DNA of 32,602 nt from assembly GCA_025356595.1 (NCBI GenBank), contig JANXSQ010000301.1, forward strand, positions 1-32,602. The letters run 5' to 3'. Shown piece by piece: positions 20,161 to 28,289 of this stretch. Position 1 is the first letter of the stretch; every line of letters starts with the position of its first letter. This stretch comes from Janthinobacterium sp. (lineage in GTDB: Bacteria > Pseudomonadota > Gammaproteobacteria > Burkholderiales > Burkholderiaceae_D). Made by a program: the position numbers and the translations under genes. The notes below the pieces were generated by a model that ran no database searches, was not told where the DNA came from, and was given only the letters and a program-made list of their open reading frames with translations.

Positions 20161-22296
20161 TTACGGCGGCGCGGCTTGCCTTGCCGCTTGGCCGGCGCCG
20201 AGCAGGGCGAGGAATGCCGGCGCCGGCAGGGCCGGCGCGAACAGGAAACCCTGCGCGTAGTCGCAGCCGGCCGCGCTCAGCCAGTCCTTCTGCTCGGTCG
20301 TCTCGACGCCTTCGGCGATCACCTTCAAGCCCAGCTTGTGCGCCATGACGATGATGGTTTCGGCGAAGATGCGGCCGTCGCCGCCGCCGTTCGTGTCCTG
20401 CACGAAGGATTGATCGATCTTCAGATAGTCGACCTTGAATCTTTGCAGATAGGACATCGACGAGTAGCCGGTGCCGAAATCGTCGATGGCCAGCTGAAAC
20501 CCCGACTTTTGCAGGCTGGCCAGCGCGGCCCTGACGTCGGGCGAGTCGTTGAGCAGCACCCCTTCGGTGATTTCGATCGACAGGCCGTGCCAGCCGGCGC
20601 CGGTCTGCGCCACGCAGGCGTCCCAGTTGCGCACCCGCGCCTTGCCCATGAATTCCAGCGGCGACTTGTTGACGCTGATCTGGAAGGGCGCGCCCAGCAG
20701 GGCGCTCCACTCGCGCGCCAGCGCGGCGGCCTGGCCCAGCACCCAGTCGCCGATGTCGCCGATCAAGCCGGTCTCCTCGGCCAGGGCGATGAATTTTTCC
20801 GGCAGCATCAGGCCGGCGCGCGGATGCTGCCAGCGCACCAGCGCCTCGGCCTTGACGATGCTGCCCAGCGCCAGGTCGACGATGGGTTGGTAGTGCACCG
20901 ACAACTGGCGTTGCGGCAAGGCCTGGCGCAGTTCGTCGATCAGCCTCAGGCGCGCCCAGGACGATTCGCGCATGCCGATGGTGAAGAAGCCGCAGCGGTT
21001 GCGGCCGGCGTTCTTCGCCACATACATGGCCTGGTCGGCGTTGCGCAGCAGATTCTCGGGCGTGCGCGCGTCCTGCGGGTAGAGCGCGATGCCGATGCTG
21101 GCGGAAATGTGCGTCTCCTTGTTGCGCAGGGAGTAGGGCCGCGCCAGCGCGTCGAGGATTTGCTGGGCCAGGATCTCGACGTGGCCGCTCTGGCCGATGT
21201 CGCTGAGGATGACGGTGAATTCGTCGCCGCCCAGGCGCGCCACGGTGTCGGTGTCGCGCACGCAGGCGCTGATGCGGCGCGCCGTTTCCTGCAGCAGCAG
21301 GTCGCCGGCGTCGTGGCCGAGGTGGTCGTTGACTTCCTTGAAGCCGTCCAGGTCGATGAAAAACAGCGCCAGCGGCGTGCCGGCGCGGGCGGCGCGCTTG
21401 ACTTCCTGTTCCAGCCGGTCGCGGAACAGGCTGCGGTTCGGCAAGTCGGTGAGGAAGTCGTAGTGGGCGCAGCGGCGTATCTTTTCCTCGCTGGCCTTGC
21501 GTTCGGTGACGTCGCGCGCCGTGCCGGCGATGGCCTCGACCTCGCCCTGCGCGTTCATCACCGGCACCAGCAGGAAGTCGTAGACGGTCTGCCTGTCGTG
21601 CGCCAGCGGGTAGGGCATTTCGCCCCGGTAGGTGCGCTTGCGTTCGAGGACGTGATGGAAATACTGGTGCAGATCGGCGGCCGTCGGCGCGCCCAGATCG
21701 GGCAGGCTCTGGCCGACCATGGCGCGCCAGTCCAGGCCGTAGACGTCGGCCAGCGCCTGGTTGGCGTAGATCAGCTTGCCGTCGAGGGCGAAAATATAAT
21801 TCAAGTCCGGCGAGGAGGACAGCAGGGTGTCGAACAGGCGGGTAAAGCGCTCGTTGTCGCTGGCGTAGCGGGCCAGCGATTCGCTCAAGGCCTGGTCGAG
21901 CGCCTCGTTGAACCGGATCAGCTCGTTGATGGCGTCCAGCCCGACGTCGCTGCTCTCTTCGCGCCAGCGGCGCAGCACGCTGGCGCGCAGCGCGCGGTAC
22001 TCGGCCATCGCGTCGTTGACGCTGAAACCCTCGGACATGCGCGCCGCGCCGTGCAGCTCGGCCGCGCTGTCGGTCGACCCGCGCGGCCCGCGGCCCAGGG
22101 ATTTTTCGTCGCGCTGCAGCGCCGTCTGCGGTTGTTCGAGATCGTCCGCAATGGCGCCCAGGATACCCCTGGCGTGGTCGCGCAGGGCCAGCGTGTCCAG
22201 GCGGCCTCCGGAAGGCAGTTGGTGGGCGAATTGCTCCCAATGGGCCAGGATCGTATCGAGGTCGGCGCGGATGAAATCGGACAGTGTCGTGGTCAT
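20161..22296 (-). CDS. Globin/RsbRD-like-PAS-GGDEF-EAL cyclic di-GMP protein
   Basis: Cytosolic sensor protein of 711 residues that makes and/or breaks cyclic di-GMP. Residues 1-150 are helical with DSAAELHGAARMSEGFSVNDAMAEYRALR, the pattern of RsbRD-type N-terminal sensor domains. PAS at about 152-270 (LNYIFALDGKLIYANQALADVYG). The GGDEF domain has an intact GGDEF at 356-360 and the inhibitory RxxD site (RDTD, 347-350). The EAL domain has EAL at 484-486, DDFGTGYSSMSYL and AEGVETTEQ, so both activities look possible. No membrane helices. Its position inside a pair of peptidase paralogues is unusual. A start at ATG 22296 gives a complete N-terminal domain. Confidence 0.92.
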   Translation of the reverse strand: MTTTLSDFIRADLDTILAHWEQFAHQLPSGGRLDTLALRDHARGILGAIADDLEQPQTALQRDEKSLGRGPRGSTDSAAELHGAARMSEGFSVNDAMAEYRALRASVLRRWREESSDVGLDAINELIRFNEALDQALSESLARYASDNERFTRLFDTLLSSSPDLNYIFALDGKLIYANQALADVYGLDWRAMVGQSLPDLGAPTAADLHQYFHHVLERKRTYRGEMPYPLAHDRQTVYDFLLVPVMNAQGEVEAIAGTARDVTERKASEEKIRRCAHYDFLTDLPNRSLFRDRLEQEVKRAARAGTPLALFFIDLDGFKEVNDHLGHDAGDLLLQETARRISACVRDTDTVARLGGDEFTVILSDIGQSGHVEILAQQILDALARPYSLRNKETHISASIGIALYPQDARTPENLLRNADQAMYVAKNAGRNRCGFFTIGMRESSWARLRLIDELRQALPQRQLSVHYQPIVDLALGSIVKAEALVRWQHPRAGLMLPEKFIALAEETGLIGDIGDWVLGQAAALAREWSALLGAPFQISVNKSPLEFMGKARVRNWDACVAQTGAGWHGLSIEITEGVLLNDSPDVRAALASLQKSGFQLAIDDFGTGYSSMSYLQRFKVDYLKIDQSFVQDTNGGGDGRIFAETIIVMAHKLGLKVIAEGVETTEQKDWLSAAGCDYAQGFLFAPALPAPAFLALLGAGQAARQAAPP

Positions 22297-22511
22297 GGGC
22301 GCTTCCCGTCGGTGGCTGGCAAGAAGTTAGACCGCGCGGGGCTGTGGAGTTCAGCGGGCGGCCTTGACGCTGTGGCCTTTTTGCACTTATGGCGAAACTA
22401 CCAACAGGCGGCGGCGGCTCTATGATAAAGTCAAAAAACCCGACCAGAACACCAAAAGCGCTGGTCAGGCCACACAGGCGTTTTTCGCTGCTAAACTTGA
22501 TAAGGAACGAT

Positions 22512-24572
22512 GTGAAACGATATCTGCTGAGTGCATTAACCATGAGCCTGCTGACAGGCGCCGCCGGCGCCGCCGACGTCACCAAGAATGTTGTCGCCAA
22601 GACCCCGGCCGCCGCGTCGGCCCTGGTGTCGGGCATCGCCGTCGAATACGTCGACAGCGGCGTGCGCGCCCAGGACGACTTCTTCAACCACCTGAACGGC
22701 AAATGGCTGGCGACGACCGAGATCCCGGCCGACAAGGCAAGCTGGGGCAGTTTCGCCAAGCTGGCCGACGACACGCAGCCGCAGCTGCGCGGCATCATCG
22801 AGGCGGCCGCCGCCAACCCGAACCGCGCGGCCGGCTCGGACGCGCAGAAGATCGGCGACTTCTACGCCAGTTACATGGACGAGCAAAAGCTCGAGCAACT
22901 GGGCGCGGCGCCGTTGACGGCGCCGCTGGCGCGCATCGCCGCGCTGCAGGACAAGAAGGAAATCCCGGCCCTGCTGGCCGCCTTCAGCAAGATGGGCGTG
23001 AGCGCGCCGTACGACTTCGGCATCCACCAGGACGCCAAGGATTCGACCAAGTACGTGGCCGACTTCGGCCAGAGCGGCCTGGGCCTGCCCGACCGCGACT
23101 ACTACCTGGAAGCGGACAAGGCCGCCACGCGCGGCAAATACCTGGCCCACGTGGAAAAAATGCTGGCCCTGGCCGGCGACGGCAACGCCGCCGCCAACGC
23201 CAAGGACGTGCTGGCGCTGGAAACCGCGCTGGCCAAGGCGCAATGGAGCAAAGTCGAAAACCGCGATCCGGTGAAGACCTACAACAAGGTCGAACTGGCG
23301 CAACTGGCGCAACTGACCCCGGGCTACGACTGGGACGCCTACCTCGATGCGAGCGGCCTGAAGGGCAAGGTGACCTACGTCATCGTCAGCCAGCCGAGCT
23401 ACCTGAAGGGCTTCAACGCGGTGCTGGCGCAGACCCCGCTGGCGACCTGGAAGGCCTACTTCCAGTGGCAGTTGGTGCACAGCGCGGCGCCCTACCTGAG
23501 CAAAGCCTTCGTCGACGAAAACTTCGCCTTCTACGGCACGGCGCTGACGGGCGTGACGGAAATGCGGCCGCGCTGGAAACGCGGCGTGGGCGCCGTCGAA
23601 GGCGCGCTGGGCGAGAGCGTCGGCAAGCTGTACGTCGAACAATACTTCCCGGCCGAGCGCAAGGCGCGCATGGAAGTGCTGGTGAAGAATCTGATGGTGG
23701 CCTACAAGCAAAGCATCGACAAGCTTGACTGGATGAGCCCGGCCACGAAGAAGCAGGCGCAGGACAAGCTGTCCAAGTTCACCACGAAGATTGGCTACCC
23801 GAACAAATGGCGCGACTATTCGGCGCTGACGGTCAGCAAGGACGACCTGGTCGGCAACGTGCTGCGTTCGCACGAGCTGGACTACAACCGCGAACTGAAC
23901 AAACTGGGCAAGCCGATCGACCGCGACGAATGGGGCATGACGCCGCAAACCGTGAACGCCTATTACAACCCGGAGTTGAATGAAATCGTCTTCCCGGCGT
24001 CCATCCTGCAACCGCCGTTCTTCGACGCCAACGCCGACGACGCCGTCAACTACGGCGCCATCGGCGCCGTCATCGGCCATGAAATCAGCCACGGCTTCGA
24101 CGACCAGGGCGCCCAGTACGACGGCGACGGCAATCTGCGCGACTGGTGGACCAAGGCCGACCACAAGAACTTCGCGGTCAAGACCAAGCAACTGGTGGCG
24201 CAATACAACGCCTTCAGCCCGGTCAAGGGCCACCACGTCAACGGCGAGCTGACCCTGGGCGAGAACATCGCCGACAATTCCGGCGTGGCGATCGCCTACA
24301 AGGCCTACAAACTGTCGCTGGCCGGCAAGACGGCGCCGGTCATCGACGGCTTCACGGGCGAGCAGCGCTTCTACGCCGGCTTCGCGCAGGTGTGGCGCAT
24401 GAAGATGCGCGAAGCGCAGCAACTGGTCCTGCTGAAGACGGATCCGCATTCGCCCGGGCAGTTCCGCGCCAACGGCACGATGCGCAACCAGCCCGGCTTC
24501 TACAGCGCCTTCGGCGTCAAGAAGGGCGACAAGATGTACCTGCCGCCGAAAGAGCGCGTCATCATGTGGTAA
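22512..24572 (+). CDS. M13 family metallopeptidase (PepO/neprilysin type), copy 2
   Basis: Secreted zinc endopeptidase of 686 residues, paralogue of the one at 18067. I start at GTG 22512: AAGGA at 22502-22506 is 5 nt away, the same arrangement as in copy 1, and the product opens with a proper signal peptide (MKRYLLSALTMSLLTGAAGA). A longer frame from 22389 would bury the signal peptide. Domains match copy 1: DDFFNHLNGKWL, WGSFAKLADDT, NAYYNPELNEIVFPAS, zinc ligands His523 and His527 in GHEISHGFDDQ with Glu524, third ligand Glu584 in TLGENIADNSG, and end ERVIMW. Lysine is more frequent here than in copy 1. Followed by a strong terminator. Confidence 0.94.
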   Translation: MKRYLLSALTMSLLTGAAGAADVTKNVVAKTPAAASALVSGIAVEYVDSGVRAQDDFFNHLNGKWLATTEIPADKASWGSFAKLADDTQPQLRGIIEAAAANPNRAAGSDAQKIGDFYASYMDEQKLEQLGAAPLTAPLARIAALQDKKEIPALLAAFSKMGVSAPYDFGIHQDAKDSTKYVADFGQSGLGLPDRDYYLEADKAATRGKYLAHVEKMLALAGDGNAAANAKDVLALETALAKAQWSKVENRDPVKTYNKVELAQLAQLTPGYDWDAYLDASGLKGKVTYVIVSQPSYLKGFNAVLAQTPLATWKAYFQWQLVHSAAPYLSKAFVDENFAFYGTALTGVTEMRPRWKRGVGAVEGALGESVGKLYVEQYFPAERKARMEVLVKNLMVAYKQSIDKLDWMSPATKKQAQDKLSKFTTKIGYPNKWRDYSALTVSKDDLVGNVLRSHELDYNRELNKLGKPIDRDEWGMTPQTVNAYYNPELNEIVFPASILQPPFFDANADDAVNYGAIGAVIGHEISHGFDDQGAQYDGDGNLRDWWTKADHKNFAVKTKQLVAQYNAFSPVKGHHVNGELTLGENIADNSGVAIAYKAYKLSLAGKTAPVIDGFTGEQRFYAGFAQVWRMKMREAQQLVLLKTDPHSPGQFRANGTMRNQPGFYSAFGVKKGDKMYLPPKERVIMW

Positions 24573-24599
24573 ACGCCGCCTAGCGGCATAGCGGCAACT

Positions 24600-24631
24600 A
24601 TGCCGCCCGGTTTGCGCCGGGCGGCATTTTT
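24600..24631 (+). terminator. Intrinsic terminator after M13 copy 2
   Basis: ATGCCGCCCGG (24600-24610) pairs with CCGGGCGGCAT (24617-24627) around a TTTGCG loop, ending in five T. Confidence 0.9.
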
Positions 24632-24771
24632 CATGGGCGTTTGCTTTGTGCGCGGGCCGCCGCGCGCCATGCCGGCGGCGCCGGACCGGGGTCAGCGTCA
24701 GCGGGCCGGACCCCGGCCATTGACGGTGCTGCAAGCCGCGCCGGCGCCTCCATAGCAAACCGGCGGACGTA

Positions 24772-24803
24772 AAAAAGCCGCCCGTTTGAAGGGGCGGCTT
24801 TTT
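24772..24803. terminator. Intrinsic terminator of the cytochrome gene (two-way)
   Basis: AAAAAGCCGCCC and GGGCGGCTTTTT form a stem of up to 12 bp with an 8-nt loop. Its A and T tracts make it usable on both strands; on the minus strand it follows the cytochrome stop at 24843. Confidence 0.85.
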
Positions 24804-24842
24804 CAGCTGAGGCGGCCTGTAAGGGCCGCCAGCGCCGTGTAA

Positions 24843-25406
24843 TTACTTCGCTGCGTCGGCCGGAGCGGAAGCGTCGCCGGCGGCCGCTGCGGCCGGTGCC
24901 GGCACTGCTGGCTCCTTGAACTTGGCGCCGGCGCCGTTGGCCATGTAGACCACGGCGCGGGCGACTTCCACATCGTCCAGGTCCGGATTGCCGCCCTTGG
25001 CTGGCATGGCGCGGATACCTTCGATGGCGTGCTTGAGCAGCGTCTCGTAACCCTGCGCGACACGGGCCGACCAGGCGCCGGCATCGCCGAATTTCGGAGC
25101 ACCGGCGGCGCCGGTGGCGTGGCAGGCGGCGCAAATCGTGTTGTACACGGCTTCGGCGGCTTGCAGTTGTTTCGGCGCGTTGGAGTCTTTCAGCGTGAAG
25201 CCCTCATCGGCCACGGGGGCCAGGCGCGCTGCGACCACTTGCGGGTCTTGGCTGTCGGAGCCGCGGCCGGTCAGTTTCTCGGTCGTGACAAACTGCACCA
25301 GCAGGACGATGCCGATGACGGTGACTAAAAAGAAGCCCGCAACAGCAGCAACGAGTTGCTTAGGCGTTCTGATGGCGGATTCGTGTTCGTTGTGTGCGTC
25401 GCTCAT
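24843..25406 (-). CDS. Membrane-anchored cytochrome c5-like protein
   Basis: Monoheme electron carrier of 187 residues facing the periplasm. A single membrane anchor at about 19-40 (VAAVAGFFLVTVIGIVLLVQF), a linker, then one class I cytochrome c domain with the heme motif CAACH (Cys92, Cys95, His96) and a distal Met134 in AMPAKGGN. The region around PKFGDAGAWSARVAQGYETLLKHAIEGI is typical of cytochrome c5 (CycB) proteins. The tail is rich in alanine and proline. AAGGA lies 5 nt before the ATG on this strand. It is divergent from tRNA-Arg; a TATAAT on the minus strand (25495-25490) is a plausible -10. Confidence 0.9.
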   Translation of the reverse strand: MSDAHNEHESAIRTPKQLVAAVAGFFLVTVIGIVLLVQFVTTEKLTGRGSDSQDPQVVAARLAPVADEGFTLKDSNAPKQLQAAEAVYNTICAACHATGAAGAPKFGDAGAWSARVAQGYETLLKHAIEGIRAMPAKGGNPDLDDVEVARAVVYMANGAGAKFKEPAVPAPAAAAAGDASAPADAAK

Positions 25407-25452
25407 GATTTCCTTACAATTTTCGAGGCTGGTGGCGGTGCGGCGTATTGTT

Positions 25453-25472
25453 TTTGCATGTCGCGATGCAAA
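25453..25472. promoter_or_regulatory. 20-bp dyad upstream of the cytochrome gene
   Basis: TTTGCAT-GTCGCG-ATGCAAA has perfect 7-bp arms. It lies about 20 bp downstream of the start point implied by the minus-strand TATAAT, so it may be a repressor operator or a leader hairpin. No regulator is identified. Confidence 0.4.
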
Positions 25473-25602
25473 CCTTCGCCAAACCCGCGATTATAGACTC
25501 AAAAAATCCTCTGTGGAATCCAAATCGCCCGAGAAACGACACTTTCCATGGACGCAGGCCCAGAAAGACGGTATCCTTCGTGTCACTTCAGATATTCCTC
25601 GC

Positions 25603-25678
25603 GCGGCTGTAGCTCAGTGGATAGAGTATTGGCCTCCGAAGCCAAGGGTCGCTGGTTCGATTCCAGCCAGCCGCACCA
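25603..25678 (+). tRNA. tRNA-Arg (anticodon CCG)
   Basis: Full cloverleaf: acceptor GCGGCTG with CAGCCGC, D stem GCTC/GAGT, anticodon stem TTGGC/GCCAA with loop CTCCGAA (anticodon CCG at 25636-25638, reads CGG), T stem GCTGG/CCAGC with loop TTCGATT, discriminator A at 25675 and encoded CCA at 25676-25678. It is intact, and its 3' end is the likely attachment site of the genomic island that begins here. Confidence 0.97.
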
Positions 25679-25697
25679 AAAACACTTATAAATCAAA

Positions 25698-25717
25698 GAG
25701 TTATCCTAACTCATTTT
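25698..25717 (+). terminator. Possible terminator after tRNA-Arg
   Basis: GAGTTA-TCC-TAACTC is a short perfect stem followed by ATTTTT. Weak, but positioned 20 bp after the tRNA; an outer ATCAAA/TTTTGAT pair could extend it. Confidence 0.45.
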
Positions 25718-25729
25718 TGATTTCTTTGC

Positions 25730-25762
25730 TTTGGGGAAGATTTTTCGCTAGTTTGGGGAAGA
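25730..25762. repeat. Paired TTTGGGGAAGA direct repeats (possible integrase arm sites)
   Basis: Two exact 11-bp copies (25730-25740 and 25752-25762) spaced 22 bp start to start lie between the tRNA and the recombinase gene, where arm-type integrase sites of tRNA-integrated islands usually are. Confidence 0.45.
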
Positions 25763-25813
25763 AATCTAAACTCGATAGCAATACGCAACTCCTCAACATC
25801 ACTGGAGTTGCAC

Positions 25814-27154
25814 ATGAAATCCAAGTCACAAAAAGTCGAAAAGAACATCTATCTTGAGAACCGAAATGGTTCTTTGAGATACATAGTCTCTGTATCACCA
25901 TTCCCAAAGGACGCTGTGACGTTCTCGGAAAACGAGAAAGCCCAAGCTTTGACTTGGGCTCGTCGTCGTCGCGTTGAGCTGCTCGAAGCGCGGGAAAGCG
26001 GCAAGAACGTTGCCTCCCCTCAGCCTACCGTTATCGCTAATCCGGCACCGGTAGCTGTGCCAGAGCTGATATTGCAAAACATCAAACTAAGTGATGTTTT
26101 TGCAACTTTCAAAGAGTTGAATCTGGATACGGGTCACGGCTCCCAGAGCGACCACTCACGCCTCTCGAAACTTCAACACTGGTTTGGGGAGTACACGTTA
26201 GGGCAGTTCGACTTCGAGCGTATTGAGAAGTGGCGGCATTCGAGATTAAAAGGTGAGCTTGGCTCAGGTCGAAATCCCAAACGTTGCCCTTCAGTGGTAG
26301 ATAAGGGTGGCAAAGTTCGCCAGTTGAAGGCTAACGAAAAACTGATGGACGGCGACCTTACCGCAGCCGTCCTCACTAAGCAGCAAAAGCACTCGCTTAA
26401 GAAAAAGGGGGTTAGCTGTGCGCCTGAGCAGGTATTTCCCGTCACATCCCAGACGGTTCGGCACGAGTTAATGTTGGTCCGACGCTGCTTGAAGTTCTAT
26501 TTTGAAGCTCGTTCCCTGACTCAGAATCATGCTAGTTGGTTGGCTGGTCAGTACGTGATGCGCATGGAATTGCCTAGTGCGGCAGAAGCTAGAACACGCC
26601 GGATGGACGATGAAGAACTAAATAAGATTATTGGCGCCTTACCTGCCGATGGCCGAGATGTTATTGTTTTTGCACTTCTGGCGGGACTTCGGCGGTCGGA
26701 AATTGTGTCGCTACGTTGGGAAGATTTTTCTCCTGACCGAGCCGTCATCCGCCTGAACAATCCAGGATACGCAAACCGCTCAAAAACGAAAGTTGTTGAG
26801 CGAGACGTACCATTGCTTCCTGGGGCGGTTAAATTGCTGCTCGACCTGCAAGGCGCCAAGAAAGAAGGAACTATTTTCAATTTTTGCCCAGGAAGCGTTT
26901 CTCAGATTTGGCGTCGCGCCGCTGATAAGGTCGGGGCATTCGATGCACGCCTTCATGATGGCCGTAGAGAGGCGCTTAGTCGACTTGTAGAACAATGGGG
27001 TGCGAGCTTGTCAGAGACCGTTCTGGTGTCGGGCCACAAGGACATCGCAACTCTGCAAAAGCACTACATCCGTTTGGTGCCCACGGTGCTGGCCGCGAAG
27101 TTTGCTTCCTTACCTGCTGCTCAGCAACCGAGAATTCCAGGTAGTCTGGAATAA
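25814..27154 (+). CDS. int: Tyrosine recombinase (island integrase)
   Basis: Site-specific recombinase of 446 residues that inserts and excises the island at tRNA-Arg. The C-terminal catalytic domain has the conserved set: Arg293 in GLRRSEI, Lys in the KTKVVERDVPL region, His381 and Arg384 in LHDGRREALSR, His408 in SGHKD and Tyr418 in LQKHYIR. The N-terminal part (1-230) has an AP2-like/arm-binding start and a core-binding domain. ATG 25814 was chosen because GGAG at 25804-25807 is 6 nt away; TTG 25808 is a poor alternative. Base composition is clearly lower in GC than in the genes left of the tRNA. It reads away from the tRNA. Confidence 0.95.
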   Translation: MKSKSQKVEKNIYLENRNGSLRYIVSVSPFPKDAVTFSENEKAQALTWARRRRVELLEARESGKNVASPQPTVIANPAPVAVPELILQNIKLSDVFATFKELNLDTGHGSQSDHSRLSKLQHWFGEYTLGQFDFERIEKWRHSRLKGELGSGRNPKRCPSVVDKGGKVRQLKANEKLMDGDLTAAVLTKQQKHSLKKKGVSCAPEQVFPVTSQTVRHELMLVRRCLKFYFEARSLTQNHASWLAGQYVMRMELPSAAEARTRRMDDEELNKIIGALPADGRDVIVFALLAGLRRSEIVSLRWEDFSPDRAVIRLNNPGYANRSKTKVVERDVPLLPGAVKLLLDLQGAKKEGTIFNFCPGSVSQIWRRAADKVGAFDARLHDGRREALSRLVEQWGASLSETVLVSGHKDIATLQKHYIRLVPTVLAAKFASLPAAQQPRIPGSLE

Positions 27155-27194
27155 AACTCGTGAATATACGTTGGCTCAATTTACGGAGCCAATG

Positions 27195-27422
27195 ATGAAA
27201 TATATGACGAAGCAGGAAGTTGCTGAAAAATTACGTGTGACGGTACGGACAATTACGAGTTACACGAAAAACGGGCTACTTCCGCCCCCGCGCCAGCTCG
27301 GCAGACGCCTCTTATGGCAGGAAGCCGAATTAGACATGCGCATTTCAGAGAGAACGAATGTGGTATTTGCGGCTGTCGCGCCTGCTAGGCGCCCTGGACG
27401 CCCTAGGAAAGTGATTTTGTAG
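27195..27422 (+). CDS. AlpA/excisionase-type HTH protein
   Basis: Small DNA-binding protein of 75 residues. MTKQEVAEKLRVTVRTITSYTKNGLLPPPRQLGRRLLWQ is the MerR-like winged helix of AlpA and excisionase proteins (HTH_17 type). The basic tail ARRPGRPRKVIL contains an AT-hook-like RPGRPRK. ATG 27195 is 6 nt from GGAG at 27185-27188; ATG 27192 and ATG 27204 are less well spaced. It begins 40 bp after the integrase stop and is probably co-transcribed with it. Likely directs excision or controls integrase expression. Confidence 0.8.
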   Translation: MKYMTKQEVAEKLRVTVRTITSYTKNGLLPPPRQLGRRLLWQEAELDMRISERTNVVFAAVAPARRPGRPRKVIL

Positions 27423-27643
27423 CGGCAATATGCAGACCGCATCGCACAGTGGCCTTAACTGGGCGGATGGAGTTTCATCACCCGTCTTCAAACCACGCGA
27501 CAATGCGGCTTTCAGAGCATCTGCTACACAACTATGTGTAGCGCTTGGCGTAACAGAAGTCCGCTCCCAGAACCTCGCCTGACATCTGGAAAAGACAACA
27601 TTTCGACAGCAACTAGCGCGTGTAGCTTTCAATTAGATAGCTT
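27423..27643. other. Non-coding stretch between the integration module and the cargo operon
   Basis: About 220 bp without a believable gene. It holds one notable hairpin, GCTACACA-ACTA-TGTGTAGC (27523-27542, 8-bp arms). The composition falls between core and cargo. It may be leftover from earlier cargo or hold control sites of the integration module. Confidence 0.5.
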
Positions 27644-27688
27644 TGACATTGTCATTTATTTTTATGATTTGTGTTTGACATAGTCAAA
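27644..27688. promoter_or_regulatory. Twin dyad operators upstream of the four-gene operon
   Basis: TGACA-T-TGTCA (27644-27654) and TTTGAC-ATA-GTCAAA (27674-27688) share the core TTTGACAT-GTCA. Their centres (27649 and 27681) are 32 bp, about three helical turns, apart. The second overlaps the -35 element. This is the arrangement expected for cooperative repression by an XRE protein, and the operon encodes one. Confidence 0.6.
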
Positions 27689-27701
27689 ACAAGGCTATAC
27701 T
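27675..27701 (+). promoter_or_regulatory. Sigma70-type promoter of the four-gene operon
   Basis: TTGACA (27675-27680) and TATACT (27696-27701) with a short 15-bp spacer; reading TTTGAC as -35 makes it 16. The start point would be near 27708, about 24 nt before the first ATG. Confidence 0.6.
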
Positions 27702-27731
27702 GCACAGCATCTGTTTAAGTGGGAGCTGGAA

Positions 27732-28289
27732 ATGCGTGATGACTTGCATAAATCCGTTTCTTTGCAGCATTCTTGGAGTGCTGTCTTAAGAAAGTTGTCA
27801 CGTGATAAGTACACGCCAGATATGCTCGCTCCTGTGATAGTTAGCGCAGTCCAACAAGACTTGGGGTGTCTGAAGAATAGTAGCTGGCGCGCTTTGGAAG
27901 CCCTCATATCCCAACCGAACGCAGACCTGTTTGACGACGGCGTAGCTGTGATGCGTAATAAATTGCGCCTAATGCAGGATGGTGAGTTGCCCGTCAGTAC
28001 CCGGCTAGGTTGCGAAGTTGCATTGGGCGTTCTTGCTGATAGAGGTCTCTCAAGTTCATTTTATAAAGATGTTTTGAATGCTGTTAGGGCAGCGTATGCC
28101 TCTGACCAATTGGAGTTAATCGTAACAAAAGTTTTTAATGCCCATGGTTGCGATGAGGCAGAAAAAGTTGATAAGCAATTTTCGATGTCGCTCACCTGCT
28201 GTAACTTTTGCGAGCCTGCCTTAAAAAACGGGCCTAGTAAAAAAACAGTGGACCAAGTGCTGTCTACTGAACTGGAGCTGACGCTGTGA
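27732..28289 (+). CDS. Uncharacterised protein, first gene of the QueC-like operon
   Basis: Not recognised. 185 residues, soluble, mostly helical by appearance, no signal peptide. A cysteine cluster TCCNFC near residue 155 and CDEAEK before it could bind metal or be modified. GGGAG about 6 nt before the ATG at 27732 is a good binding site. It lies first in the operon under the twin-operator promoter and overlaps the QueC-like gene by 4 bp (GTGA), so translation of the two is coupled. By analogy with systems in which a QueC homologue modifies a partner protein, it could be the partner; this is a guess from position. Confidence 0.8.
   Translation: MRDDLHKSVSLQHSWSAVLRKLSRDKYTPDMLAPVIVSAVQQDLGCLKNSSWRALEALISQPNADLFDDGVAVMRNKLRLMQDGELPVSTRLGCEVALGVLADRGLSSSFYKDVLNAVRAAYASDQLELIVTKVFNAHGCDEAEKVDKQFSMSLTCCNFCEPALKNGPSKKTVDQVLSTELELTL

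Noticed and set aside
20090-22816. A 908-codon open frame on the minus strand overlapping the GGDEF-EAL gene in another frame
   Set aside because: Arginine- and proline-rich shadow of the real gene, typical of high-GC DNA; no recognisable domain, and it also overlaps the start of the M13 gene.
24631-25134. A 167-codon minus-strand frame downstream of and overlapping the cytochrome gene
   Set aside because: Runs through the terminator and is an Arg-rich shadow of the cytochrome frame.
27345-27632. A 95-codon minus-strand frame after the AlpA-like gene
   Set aside because: Overlaps the end of the AlpA-like gene, low-complexity Ser/Arg/Cys composition, no start signal.
27644-27688. Twin TTTGACAT repeats as a minimal CRISPR array
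   Set aside because: Only two short dyads, no longer repeat or spacer pattern, no cas genes; better read as operators.
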